Of a stretch of DNA of 64,000 bases, positions 46,162-55,001 are shown piece by piece; the first letter of the stretch is position 1; each line of letters opens with the position of its first letter. The DNA comes from CAVQJU01 sp963729215 (GTDB taxonomy: Bacteria; Acidobacteriota; Vicinamibacteria; Vicinamibacterales; CAVVIG01): NCBI GenBank assembly GCA_963729215.1, contig CAVSND010000031.1, positions 186,001 through 250,000 of the forward strand, read 5' to 3'. The notes beneath the pieces are model-generated. The model had not been told where the DNA came from, made no database searches, and saw nothing but the letters and a program-made list of their open reading frames with translations. The position numbers and the translations under genes were made by a program.

Positions 46162-47100
46162 TCAACTGCGAGACGGGCCGGGCACTCGTCCGGGCCGGGG
46201 CGCCAGGAGCGGGAGGCCTTCCCGGACTTTTTCGAACGCCGCGAGCATCTCTTCGATCATGCGCGGTGGCCGGCTGGCCCGCCGGTACACCCATCCCGTC
46301 TCTCTCACCAGCTCATGGCCTTCCACACGCGCACAAAAGAACTGCCGCGCGCGCACTTCGCGGGCAATCGCGATGTAGGGCACGATCCCGATGCCGAGCC
46401 CCGTCTTGACCATCGCCTTGATGATCTCGACATTCTCCGTTTCCATGACGATGTGCGGTTCGATGTTCTCGCTGAGAAAGAACCGATCGATGACGCGCCG
46501 CGTTCCCGAGCCGGCCTCGAAGAGGATGAACGGCTCCCCCGCCAGATCCTGCGGGACGATCCGCCTGCGCTTGGCCAGCGGATGCGTCGGCATCGTCATG
46601 ATCAACAGCTCCTCGCGAAGCACGGGCAGCGTGATGAGATCGGCGTGTTCGACGGGCAACGTGAGCAGGCCCGCGTCCACCTGGCCGGTGCGGATCTCCT
46701 CGATGGACCGGCCCGCCGGCGCGACCATGAGCCGCACGTCGAGTTTGGGATGCGTGCGGCGAAGCTGCTTCAGGAGCGACGGAAACACATACAGGCAGAC
46801 CGTCATCCCGCCCGACAGGCGGAGCGTGCCGCGCAGTTCCCGCGTACGGTCGGTGATCGCACCCACCGTGTCGTGCACGTCCTGAAACACGCGCTGGCCA
46901 AGCTGGACGAGCGCCTCGGCGACCGGCGTCATCCGGACCTGGCGTCCGACGCGCAGAAACAGCGGCTCGCCCAGTTCGTCTTCGAGAAGCAGAATCTGAC
47001 GGCTGATGGCCGACTGCGACACGTGGAGCTTGCGGCCGGACGCCGTAAAGGACCCGGTCTCGGCGATGGCCTGAAGAATCTCGAGCTGGCGAAGGTCCAT
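46162..47100 (-). CDS. LysR-family transcriptional regulator
   Basis: 312 residues. The N-terminal winged helix reads MDLRQLEILQAIAETGSF, TASGRKLHVSQSAISRQILL; the effector domain follows (LRLSGGMTVCLYVFPSLLKQ, PFILFEAGSGTRRVIDRFFL, MVKTGLGIGIVPYIAIAREV), of CbbR/CysB-like type. It lies 150 bases upstream of the MFS/aldolase pair, all likely one catabolic module under its control. The effector is unknown. Confidence 0.9.
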   Translation of the reverse strand: MDLRQLEILQAIAETGSFTASGRKLHVSQSAISRQILLLEDELGEPLFLRVGRQVRMTPVAEALVQLGQRVFQDVHDTVGAITDRTRELRGTLRLSGGMTVCLYVFPSLLKQLRRTHPKLDVRLMVAPAGRSIEEIRTGQVDAGLLTLPVEHADLITLPVLREELLIMTMPTHPLAKRRRIVPQDLAGEPFILFEAGSGTRRVIDRFFLSENIEPHIVMETENVEIIKAMVKTGLGIGIVPYIAIAREVRARQFFCARVEGHELVRETGWVYRRASRPPRMIEEMLAAFEKVREGLPLLAPRPGRVPGPSRS

Positions 47101-47130
47101 CGTGGGATTGCCTAGAGGTTAGAGGTTAGA

Positions 47131-47252
47131 GCAGGGCGCTAAAAAACCGCCCTGAATCTAGAACGCACAATGTCGAACGAAGAAATACGCGCGGACTCTG
47201 CGTTCGACGTTCTACGTTTTTCGTTCAGGCTGCGTTCTTCAGCAGCCTGCTA
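47131..47252. repeat. CAGGCTGC-type long inverted element, full copy
   Basis: Opens GCAGGGCGCTAAAAAACCGC, has internal arms AACGCACAATGTCGAACG versus CGTTCGACGTTCTACGTT, and ends CAGGCTGC - GTTCTTCA - GCAGCCTG. Its last bases CTAG hold the stop of the MFS gene. Just before it, 47,113-47,130, the word AGAGGTT is repeated. Confidence 0.85.
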
Positions 47253-48518
47253 GTGGCCTGATTTCCTGAAACTGACGCCGTGCGCCTCCGGGCCCAGATA
47301 GGTCACGACGGCCACTCCAATCATCACCGACGCGGCAAGGAAACCCATGGCCTGCCCGTAGGTGAAGTATTCACCCAGCACCGACTCGACGTAGGGCATG
47401 CTCGCGGCGATGGCGACACCGAGCTGATACGCAAACCCAGGGAAAAATCCGCGCAGGTGTCCCGGCGAGAGCTCGTTGATGTGCGCGGGGATCACGCCCC
47501 ACGCTCCCTGGACGAAGAACTGCACGAGGAACCCGCCCATGGCGATGAGCACGGTGTTGGGCGCGGCGACCCAGAGCGGGACAACCAGCAGCGCGCAGAG
47601 CGCCGCCGTGATCATCGATCGGCGCCGGCCGCTCAAGTCGGAATACCAGCCGAAGACGAGGCCGCCGAGAATCGCCCCGACCGTCGAAATCATCGTCAGC
47701 GACGCCGTGTCGCTCGGGGTATACCGCCGCTGCTGCTGGAGGAACGTCGGATACATGTCCTGGGTGCCGTGCGACATGAAGTTCATCATCGCCATCAGGA
47801 TCACGATGTAGACGAAACGCGGCCAATGCTGCCAGATGGAACGTCGGTAGCTGGTCCAGTCCATCCGGTGCTCTTTCCACGCCTCGGACTCCTTCACCTT
47901 TGCGCGAATGAAGAGCGAGAGGAGCGCCGGCGCGCCTCCGAGGAAGAACATCACCCGCCATGCGTACTCCGGGTGCGCCGCGTGAACCGGTACGTAGACC
48001 ACTCGAAACGCCAGCGCGGCGAGCAGGTTGCCCATCGCGTAGCCTTCCTGCAGCAGGCCCGACAGCAGCCCGCGCAGCCTCGGGGACGCCGACTCGAGCG
48101 CCAGCGACGCGCCGACACCCCACTCGCCGCCCATGCCGATGCCGAACAGCATGCGGAGCACGAGGAAGGTCGTATAGTTCGGGGCGAGACCGGACAGCAC
48201 GGAGATCACTGCGTAGAAAATCACGTTGAGCATCAGCGGCAGACGCCGGCCGTACCGGTCGGCCATCAGGCCGAAGACGACCGCGCCAATTGGCCGCGTG
48301 ATGAGGGCCAGCGACACCGTGAGAGCAATATCGGGCCGCGTCTTCCCGAACGCGGTGGCCACATCCTGGATGACAAACGTGAGGACGAAGAAGTCGAACG
48401 CGTCCAGCGTCCAGCCCAGGAAGCCCGCGAGCACCGCATTGCGCTGATTCACGCGCTCTTCGCGCGTGGGCACGTGGGACGGCAGCGGCGCGGCAGTGGC
48501 CATGAGATTGGCTCGCAT
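47250..48518 (-). CDS. MFS carboxylate-type symporter
   Basis: 422 residues from ATG 48,518 (ATG 48,503 possible; the frame opens at 48,551). Twelve helices; GFLGWTLDAFDFFVLTFVIQ, MADRYGRRLPLMLNVIFYAV, LFGIGMGGEWGVGASLALES and HLRGFFPGFAYQLGVAIAAS. This layout is that of lactate/pyruvate/cis,cis-muconate proton symporters. With the aldolase gene divergent and LysR regulator nearby, uptake of an organic acid is likely. A similar protein lies at 9,363. Confidence 0.88.
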   Translation of the reverse strand: MRANLMATAAPLPSHVPTREERVNQRNAVLAGFLGWTLDAFDFFVLTFVIQDVATAFGKTRPDIALTVSLALITRPIGAVVFGLMADRYGRRLPLMLNVIFYAVISVLSGLAPNYTTFLVLRMLFGIGMGGEWGVGASLALESASPRLRGLLSGLLQEGYAMGNLLAALAFRVVYVPVHAAHPEYAWRVMFFLGGAPALLSLFIRAKVKESEAWKEHRMDWTSYRRSIWQHWPRFVYIVILMAMMNFMSHGTQDMYPTFLQQQRRYTPSDTASLTMISTVGAILGGLVFGWYSDLSGRRRSMITAALCALLVVPLWVAAPNTVLIAMGGFLVQFFVQGAWGVIPAHINELSPGHLRGFFPGFAYQLGVAIAASMPYVESVLGEYFTYGQAMGFLAASVMIGVAVVTYLGPEAHGVSFRKSGH

Positions 48519-48556
48519 ATGATACTCGGTGATTGATGGTTGGCCGGTCATCAGAG

Positions 48557-49828
48557 ATGCCAGAGACGCCTCGACTCCGCCGCCAGCCCGTGCACACCGT
48601 GTACGGCGGCGCGCACCTGTTCAAGCCCGACACGACCGCCAAACTCGGAGCCATTGCGCTGCGGACGCTGCGCGAGTACGCGCCGGACGCGGGGGCGCTC
48701 GCCGGGGGGCTGGGCCTCGACCCCGCCCTGGCCGCGCGCATTTACCCGCGCATCGTGGACAAGCTCGAGGGCGAGCCCGTCGAGGACTACCGGCTCGATT
48801 TCGAAGACGGCTTCGGGAACAGGCCTGACGAGGAAGAAGACGCGGTGGCCCGGCAAGCCGCGGCCAACGTCGCGACCGGCCTGGCCGCGGGCAGGCTTCC
48901 GGCGGGCATCGGCATCCGGATCAAGACACTGTCCGAGGAGGCGCTCGGACGCCGCAGCCTTCGCACCTTCGATATCTTTCTCACGGCTCTCGTGAGCGCC
49001 ACTGGCGGCACATTGCCCGACGGCTTCGTCGTCACGCTGCCAAAAATCACGGCGCCGGATCAGGTCGCACGGCTCGCCGCGGCATGCGCGACGTTCGAGC
49101 ACGCACACAGCCTGCCCGCAGGAGCCCTGCGCTTCGAGGTCATGGTCGAGACCCCGCAGTCAATCTTCCTGCCCGACGGCCGGGTTGCCCTCCCATCCCT
49201 CATCGCACACGGCGGCGGCCGCATCGTCGCCGCGCATTTCGGCGCGTACGATTACACCGCCGCGCTCGGCATCACGGCGGCACACCAGCACATGATGCAC
49301 CCGGCGTGTGATTTCGCCCGCCAGATGATGCAGGTGTCGCTGGCGGGAACAGATGTCTGGCTCTCGGACGGCGCGACGAACGTCATGCCGGTACCGCCCC
49401 ACAAAGCCCCGCCGGGTGGCGCGCTGTCCAACGCCGAACAGGACGCGAATACGGCCGCGGTTCAGAACGCGTGGCGCCTGCACGCGAATCAGATCCATCA
49501 CTCGCTCGTCAACGGCTTCTACCAGGGGTGGGACCTCCATCCGGCTCAGCTCCCGGCGCGCTTCGCGGCGGTGTACGCTTTCTTCTTCGACGGACTCGCG
49601 CCTGCGTCTGCCCGGCTGAAGAACTTCGTGCAGAAAGCGGCTCAGGCCACGCTCGTCGGCGAGGTCTTCGACGATGCGGCGACCGGACAAGGTCTGCTGA
49701 ACTATTTCTTGCGGGCGATGAACTGTGGCGCCGTCAGCGAGGCCGAAGCGGTGGAGATGAGCGGCCTGACGGTCAGCGAGATCCGCAGCCGATCGTTTGC
49801 CGCCATTGTCGAGGGTCGCAGAGCTTAG
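48557..49828 (+). CDS. HpcH/HpaI-aldolase/citrate-lyase-like protein (DUF6986-type)
   Basis: 423 residues from ATG 48,557. The TIM-barrel metal and substrate residues appear in YRLDFEDGFGNRPDEEEDAV, GIGIRIKTLSEEALGRRSLR, FEVMVETPQSIFLPDGRVAL, RIVAAHFGAYDYTAALGITA and the long C-terminal half (HSLVNGFYQGWDLHPAQLPA). Related barrels cleave 2-keto or malyl compounds using Mg2+. It is divergent from the MFS symporter with about 40 bases between. DUF6986 is my recollection. Real substrate unknown. Confidence 0.85.
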   Translation: MPETPRLRRQPVHTVYGGAHLFKPDTTAKLGAIALRTLREYAPDAGALAGGLGLDPALAARIYPRIVDKLEGEPVEDYRLDFEDGFGNRPDEEEDAVARQAAANVATGLAAGRLPAGIGIRIKTLSEEALGRRSLRTFDIFLTALVSATGGTLPDGFVVTLPKITAPDQVARLAAACATFEHAHSLPAGALRFEVMVETPQSIFLPDGRVALPSLIAHGGGRIVAAHFGAYDYTAALGITAAHQHMMHPACDFARQMMQVSLAGTDVWLSDGATNVMPVPPHKAPPGGALSNAEQDANTAAVQNAWRLHANQIHHSLVNGFYQGWDLHPAQLPARFAAVYAFFFDGLAPASARLKNFVQKAAQATLVGEVFDDAATGQGLLNYFLRAMNCGAVSEAEAVEMSGLTVSEIRSRSFAAIVEGRRA

Positions 49829-51075
49829 GGTTTGTCGGGCAGGAGCACGGGTTTCGCCTCGCGCCTCCACCCTTCTTCCCAGGAGATCCCCGCCGATTTG
49901 CGTGCGCCCGTGCGGAGACGTTCGAACGTCTGGTCGTCCCCTGGAAATGCCTCGAAGAAGTCGAAGAGCACGCTCGTGAGCTGCTCGGCGGTCGAAAACA
50001 GCAACCCGTTGGTGCCATGCCGCACGCGCTCCGCGAGCGTCGCGCCGTAGTCGAGCGCACACACCGGCACGCCCGCGCCGAACAGGTCGGCCACCTTCAT
50101 GGGGATGTCCAGCCCCGACGACGAACGATGGAGGCACAGGCCCAAATCGGCGCTGCCGACCACTCGCGGATAGTCTTCCGGCTCGAGCCAGCGTGCGCGC
50201 AGGTGCACCCGCCGCGCCGGCAGACCGGCAAACCGCCGTTCGAACTCGATGCGCCGGGCGCCGTCGCCCGTGACGAGAATGACGAGATCGGGGAATCGCG
50301 CCGAGGGATTCGCCGTCTCCCACCCGCGGATGCGGTCCTCGAGCCGCCGCACGGCATCGATGACAACGTCGAAGTCTTCGTCTTCAGTCCAGCTTGTCGG
50401 ACACACGATGAAGCCCACCACGCCGGCGTGGATACCCAGGCGGGTAAACAATGCCTGCCGGTAGCGTTCCCTCTCGACATGGCCGACTGGAACGAAAATC
50501 GAGGCCGGCCGATCGTACAAGACGTGCGTGTTCGAGAGGCCCAGCCGGTTCTTGAGGAATTCGGCGAGCCCTCGCGACACGCAGAGGTTGGCTTCCGCCT
50601 GCCGCGCGTCGTGACGCTCGAGCCATCGCGCCAGCCGGACGGCTGGGTGCCACTGCCCCAGCCGCAACTGCAGCAGCGTGTAGCCGATGTTGTGCCAGTC
50701 GATGACGAATCGGACGCCTTTCCGCTTGAGCGCCAGCCGCGTCACGACGAGCGTGGGAAACGCGGGAGGGTTCTGGACGAGCACCAGATCGGGTCGTGGC
50801 AGCCGCCGTAGCGTCGTCCACAGCCGGAAACTGATGCGGGCCGCGTCTACCAGCGCGACGGGCGCGTAGCTGAGGCTGGGCGCCCCGTGGCGCAGCATCG
50901 ACGCCGATAACCGGTGCACTGTGATGTGTTCGTCATCGGTGATCGCGCGAGCGAGCGGCGTGCCCTCGAAGCCGACCAGATCAACATCAACGCCGTGAGC
51001 CGCCAGCGCCTGGGCGTGGTACCGCATGCGGGCGCTTCGTCCCAGATCTCCGAGGGCGACGACGACGGCTCTCAT
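49825..51075 (-). CDS. ALG1-like beta-mannosyltransferase family glycosyltransferase (GT33-type)
   Basis: 416 residues, GT-B fold. The text follows eukaryotic ALG1 closely: GDLGRSARMRYHAQALAAHG (residues 9-28), VDLVGFEGTP, LVLVQNPPAFPTL, IDWHNIGYTLL (about 125), CPTSWTEDEDFDVVIDAVR (about 225), RWLEPEDYPRVVGSADLGLC and SSSGLDIPMKVADLFGAGVP. ALG1 adds the first mannose to dolichyl-PP-chitobiose on the cytosolic face. No membrane anchor is seen, unlike yeast ALG1. In a bacterium the acceptor is unknown; N-glycosylation is not implied. Its stop overlaps the aldolase's last codons (ends 49,828 and 49,825, convergent). Confidence 0.88.
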   Translation of the reverse strand: MRAVVVALGDLGRSARMRYHAQALAAHGVDVDLVGFEGTPLARAITDDEHITVHRLSASMLRHGAPSLSYAPVALVDAARISFRLWTTLRRLPRPDLVLVQNPPAFPTLVVTRLALKRKGVRFVIDWHNIGYTLLQLRLGQWHPAVRLARWLERHDARQAEANLCVSRGLAEFLKNRLGLSNTHVLYDRPASIFVPVGHVERERYRQALFTRLGIHAGVVGFIVCPTSWTEDEDFDVVIDAVRRLEDRIRGWETANPSARFPDLVILVTGDGARRIEFERRFAGLPARRVHLRARWLEPEDYPRVVGSADLGLCLHRSSSGLDIPMKVADLFGAGVPVCALDYGATLAERVRHGTNGLLFSTAEQLTSVLFDFFEAFPGDDQTFERLRTGARKSAGISWEEGWRREAKPVLLPDKP

Positions 51076-51166
51076 GATGGGAGGCGTAACAGAGGTAGAA
51101 GAGCATTGTAACCGCGACTGCGTTCGTGCCGAAAGACAGCCAACAACTTGACCGCGGGACGAACGG

Positions 51167-52417
51167 CTATTCGGCCGGCCAGAGCTTGCCGCCGGTGATC
51201 AAGCGGATGCGGCGTTGAAAGGTGATGTACGCCCACGCCCACTCACCCAGCACCGCGACACGATTCCTGAAGCCGATCAGCCAGAAGATGTGGAGAAACA
51301 GCCAGAACACCCACGCGAGCCATCCAGAGGCGCGCACGGGGCCGATATCCACGACGGCGGAGCCACGGCCGATCGTCGCCACGTTGCCGAAATTGAAGTA
51401 GCGAAATGGCTCGAGGGGCTGGCCCGCGATCGCGCGAACGATGTTGCGCGCCGCGTGCGCGCCCTGCTGCTTCGCCACCTGGGCGACGCCCGGCAGCGGC
51501 TTACCGTCCTGCTGCAGCGAGCAGATGTCGCCGGCCACGAAGATTTCGGGATGCCCGGGCACGCGCAGCGTCGCTTCCGCCGCGACGCGGCCGGCCCGGT
51601 CGAGCGGCACGCCGAGCGACGAGGCAAGCGGCGACGCCGCGACGCCGGCCGCCCAGATGACGGTCCGTGCGACGATGCGTGTCGTACCGACGGTCACCCC
51701 CTCGCGATCGATCCCGGTCACGACGGAACCGGTGTGCACCTCGACGCCCAGACGTTCGAGCGACGTGCGGGCCGCGGCGCGGAGGCTCTCCGGAAACGTG
51801 GCGAGCAGGTTTGGGCTGCCCTCGAGCAGCACGATGCGCGCGGACGCCGGCTGAATCCGGCGGAAATCGTCCCTCAGCGATTGCCTCGCGATTTCGGCAA
51901 GCGCGCCGGCCAGTTCGACGCCGGTCGGTCCTCCGCCGACGATCACAAATGTCAGCAGGCGCCGCTGGGCCTCGGGATCGGACTCCCGTTCGGCGGCTTC
52001 GAAAGCCAGCAGCACTCGCCGCCGCATATCCAGCGCATCGTCGAGCGTTTTGAGCCCCGGCGCCCATTGCTCCCACTCGGGATGTCCGAAATAGGCGTGC
52101 GTGGCTCCGGTCGCCACGATGAGGTAATCGTAGGGCACGGGATCGCGATCCGTCAGAACGCTGCGTGCCGCCGGGTCGATCGCCCGCGCGTCGGCCAGCA
52201 GGACCTGGACGTTTTTCTGATGGCGGAGGATCCAGCGAATCGGCGACGCGATGTCGCCCGGCGACAGCGCGGCCGTAGCCACCTGGTACAGCAGCGGCTG
52301 AAACACGTGGTAGTTATGACGATCGAGGACCGTCACGCGAACGGGAGCGTGCGCCAGCGCCCGCGCGGCGTCGAGGCCGCCGAAGCCGGCGCCGATGATC
52401 ACGACATGCGGGGTCAC
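51167..52417 (-). CDS. ndh: Type II NADH:quinone oxidoreductase
   Basis: 416 residues from GTG 52,417. FAD motif VVIIGAGFGGLDAARALA, FQPLLYQVATAALSPGDIA, NADH-binding VIVGGGPTGVELAGALAEIA near residue 160, second FAD block PEIFVAGDIC, the quinone-site VAKQQGAHAARNIVRAI, and an amphipathic C-terminal anchor (LAWVFWLFLHIFWLIGFRNR). This is NDH-2, non-pumping NADH oxidation feeding the quinone pool at the inner face of the membrane. The start is just behind the GGTTCAAGG inverted repeat. Confidence 0.92.
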   Translation of the reverse strand: MTPHVVIIGAGFGGLDAARALAHAPVRVTVLDRHNYHVFQPLLYQVATAALSPGDIASPIRWILRHQKNVQVLLADARAIDPAARSVLTDRDPVPYDYLIVATGATHAYFGHPEWEQWAPGLKTLDDALDMRRRVLLAFEAAERESDPEAQRRLLTFVIVGGGPTGVELAGALAEIARQSLRDDFRRIQPASARIVLLEGSPNLLATFPESLRAAARTSLERLGVEVHTGSVVTGIDREGVTVGTTRIVARTVIWAAGVAASPLASSLGVPLDRAGRVAAEATLRVPGHPEIFVAGDICSLQQDGKPLPGVAQVAKQQGAHAARNIVRAIAGQPLEPFRYFNFGNVATIGRGSAVVDIGPVRASGWLAWVFWLFLHIFWLIGFRNRVAVLGEWAWAYITFQRRIRLITGGKLWPAE

Positions 52418-52418
52418 G

Positions 52419-52550
52419 GTTCAACGTCCCAAGGGTTCAACGTTCCAAGGGTCCACGGGTCCACGGTCAATGGTTCAAGGGTTCCGGAGTCCATTGGTTC
52501 GAGTCTTTTGAACCTCGAACGCTTGAACTCTGGAACCTTGGAACCCTGAG
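52419..52550. repeat. GGTTCAAGG/GGTCCACGG inverted repeat
   Basis: Left arm (52,419-52,486): GGTTCAACG, GGTTCAACGTTCCAAG, GGTCCACGG, GGTTCAAGG. Right arm (52,496-52,550): TTTGAACC, CTTGAACTC, GGAACCTTGGAACCC. Same dialect as 26,055-26,266, occupying the divergent gap between NDH-2 and the molybdopterin oxidoreductase. Confidence 0.75.
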
Positions 52551-52565
52551 TGCTATCGTACTGCG

Positions 52566-54626
52566 ATGGCTCGCGCAGGCAAGAAAACTCGAACAGTTGA
52601 ATCATCCGAGGCGATTGGCTCGTCGTCGGTCGAGGTGGAAACGGCGTGCCCGCTGGATTGCCCCGACGCCTGCAGCCTGACGGTCACCGTCGGTCGCGGA
52701 CGCGTCGTCAAGATTGACGGCTCGCGCAGGAACCCGGTCACGGGCGGCTTCATCTGCGCAAAAGTCCGGAAGTTTGACGAGCTGGTTTACGGTCAGGATC
52801 GGCTGCTGTACCCCGCGGTCCGGAAAGGACGCAAGGGTGAAGGACAGTTCAAGCGCGTCACGTGGGATGTCGCCCTGGAACTCGTCGCCGAAAAGATGCG
52901 GACGGCCAAAGCGAAGGCCGGCGGCGCCAGCATTCTTCCGTATTCGTACGGCGGATCGAACGGCCTGCTGACGCAGGACAACATCGACGCGCAGATCTGG
53001 CGGCGATTCGGAACCTCCCGTCTGGCACGAACTGTCTGCGCCGCGCCGACCAGCGCCGCGAACATGGCCCTGTACGGCAAGATGGCCTCGATTACGTACC
53101 AGGACTATCCGGAGGCATCGCTCATCATCCTGTGGGGCGTGAATCCCTCGGCCACGGGTATCCACCTGATTCCGTATGTTCGCGAAGCGCAGTCACGCGG
53201 CGCCAAACTCGTCGTCGTCGATCCGAGGACCACGCCATTGGCCCGCGCCGCCGACATCCATCTGGCGGTCAGACCGGGCTCGGACGTCGGCGTGGCGCTC
53301 GCGATTCACCGGTTTCTGTTCGCGAACGGCTTCGCCGACGAGGCCTTCCTCCGGGAGCATACACACGGCGCCGACAAGCTTCGCGAACGGGCCGACTCGT
53401 GGACGTTCGAGCGCGCGGCATCAGTGGCCGGCGTCGATCCGAAGGCGCTCGAACAGGTCGCCCGTCTCTACGCCGAGAGCTCTCCGGCGCTGATTCGCTG
53501 CGGTTGGGGCCTCGAACGCAACCGCAACGGCGGGAACGCCGCCATGGCGGTTCTGTCCCTGCCGGCGGTCGGCGGCAAGTTCGGCGTCCGCGGCGGCGGA
53601 TATTCCATGAGCAACTCGGCGTCGTGGAATATCGACCGCACCTGGATCGGCGCCGACGAACCCGAAACCCGGCTCGTCAACATGAACCACCTGGGCCGCG
53701 CGCTCACGGAGTATTCCGATCCGCCGGTCAACGTGCTGTTCGTCTACAACTGCAATCCCGTCGCCACCGTCCCCGACCAGCGGCGCATCATCCGCGGCCT
53801 CGAGCGCGAGGATCTCTTCACCGTGGTCTTCGAGCAGGTGATGACGGACACGGCCATGTACGCCGACGTCGTCCTGCCGGCGACGACGTTCCTCGAGGGC
53901 TACGACTTCGCCAAGGCATACGGCCCGATTCACATGGGCCTGGCGCGTCCGATCGTGGACGTCGTCGGCGAATCGCGGTCGAACGCCGACGTGTTCGGCG
54001 ATCTGGCTTCCAGGCTTGGTCTGCTGCACGACGACGAGCCGTCCGGCGAACTCGATCTGCTCGTGAAAGTTCTCGACGGCCTGCCCGGCACGATGGGTAC
54101 CGACCTGAGCGCCGACGTGCCGCCCACGGCGCCGTGCGGTCCGGCTCCGGTGCAGTTCGTGGACGTGTTCCCCAACACGCACGATCGGAAGGTCGATCTC
54201 TTCCCGGCCGAATACGAGTCGTCCGCGCCGATGGGACTCTACGCGTTCCAGCCCGACCCGGCGACCGAGCAGTACCCGCTTGCGCTCATCTCGCCCGCGA
54301 GCGACCGTACGATCACCTCCACCCTCGGCCAGCTGCCGCGTCCCGACGTGAAGCTGCTGATGCACCCTGCGGACGCAGAGGCGAGAAAGCTGGCGGATGG
54401 GGACCTGGTCCGGATCTACAACGAGCTGGGCGAAGTGCACTGCCCGCTGCAGGTGGCGCCGGCCATCCGTCCGGGATCGGTCTGCCTGCCGAAAGGCCTC
54501 TGGCGCCGCAGCACGCGGAACGGTGCAACCGGCACCGCGCTCGTTCCCGATGCGTTGACGGACATTGCGGGCGGGGCCTGTTTCAACGACGCACGTGTCC
54601 AGGTGGCGTCGCTGCCAGTGGCATGA
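52566..54626 (+). CDS. Molybdopterin oxidoreductase (formate dehydrogenase/DMSO-reductase family)
   Basis: 686 residues. The 4Fe-4S cluster ligands are Cys28, Cys32, Cys36 and Cys64 (ACPLDCPDACSLTV, GGFICAKV). Molybdopterin-binding blocks: TWDVALELVAEKM, GANPSATGIHLIPY-like (WGVNPSATGIHLIPYVREAQ), VVDPRTTPLARAADIHLAVR, RCGWGLERNRNGGNAAMAVL, FEQVMTDTAMYADVVLPATT, and the C-terminal barrel (LRLADGDLVRIYNELG-type). Cys158 (TVCAAPTSAANM) may be the metal ligand; no Sec codon. Soluble, no Tat leader. Electron partner and substrate (formate, polysulfide, or an organic N-/S-oxide) unknown. Confidence 0.88.
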   Translation: MARAGKKTRTVESSEAIGSSSVEVETACPLDCPDACSLTVTVGRGRVVKIDGSRRNPVTGGFICAKVRKFDELVYGQDRLLYPAVRKGRKGEGQFKRVTWDVALELVAEKMRTAKAKAGGASILPYSYGGSNGLLTQDNIDAQIWRRFGTSRLARTVCAAPTSAANMALYGKMASITYQDYPEASLIILWGVNPSATGIHLIPYVREAQSRGAKLVVVDPRTTPLARAADIHLAVRPGSDVGVALAIHRFLFANGFADEAFLREHTHGADKLRERADSWTFERAASVAGVDPKALEQVARLYAESSPALIRCGWGLERNRNGGNAAMAVLSLPAVGGKFGVRGGGYSMSNSASWNIDRTWIGADEPETRLVNMNHLGRALTEYSDPPVNVLFVYNCNPVATVPDQRRIIRGLEREDLFTVVFEQVMTDTAMYADVVLPATTFLEGYDFAKAYGPIHMGLARPIVDVVGESRSNADVFGDLASRLGLLHDDEPSGELDLLVKVLDGLPGTMGTDLSADVPPTAPCGPAPVQFVDVFPNTHDRKVDLFPAEYESSAPMGLYAFQPDPATEQYPLALISPASDRTITSTLGQLPRPDVKLLMHPADAEARKLADGDLVRIYNELGEVHCPLQVAPAIRPGSVCLPKGLWRRSTRNGATGTALVPDALTDIAGGACFNDARVQVASLPVA

Positions 54627-54635
54627 GGTGTCGGA

Positions 54636-54678
54636 GGGTCCGCCTTCAGGCGGACGTCCGGCTAAAGCCGGACGCTAC
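54636..54678. repeat. Double-hairpin intergenic repeat, copy 3
   Basis: GTCCGCCT/AGGCGGAC hairpin and GTCCGGCT/AGCCGGAC hairpin (A for G in the loop side), ending GCTAC. The GCTAC end carries the TAG stop of the yggX gene (54,675-54,677). Confidence 0.85.
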
Positions 54679-55001
54679 TTGGCCTGCTGGGGAACGTACT
54701 CCGGCGGAAGAGCCGAGCCCTCGCCGAAGAAGAAGTCCTCCATGTGCTTGGCCACGAGGTCCTGCGCCTCTTTCTGCCACGGCATCAGGCGGTATTCGTT
54801 GAGGATCATCTTCATCCGCTCTTCCCACATCTTCCAGGCCTCGGCGGAAATGTTCTCGTAGACCCGCTGTCCGAGCTCACCCGGCCATGGCGGCGCATCG
54901 AGCGCCGGAAGCTCCCGCTGGAGCTTGGCGCATTTCACCTTGCGTCCAGATGTGTTGCCGGCGGGCGGCTTGGGCGGAACGGGATCGCAGGCATCAGCCA
55001 T
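54675..55001 (-). CDS. yggX: Fe(2+)-trafficking protein YggX-like
   Basis: 108 residues from ATG 55,001, longer at the N-terminus than typical YggX (about 90). Family text: VKCAKLQRELPALDAPPWPG, LGQRVYENISAEAWKMWEER, MKMILNEYRLMPWQKEAQD, VAKHMEDFFFGEGS; the conserved cysteine is in KVKCAKLQ. YggX protects Fe-S clusters and helps iron use. It overlaps the ATP-grasp gene by eight bases in another frame, implying a shared transcript and a link to the radical SAM enzyme's cluster. Its stop codon is in the hairpin repeat. Confidence 0.88.
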   Translation of the reverse strand: MADACDPVPPKPPAGNTSGRKVKCAKLQRELPALDAPPWPGELGQRVYENISAEAWKMWEERMKMILNEYRLMPWQKEAQDLVAKHMEDFFFGEGSALPPEYVPQQAK

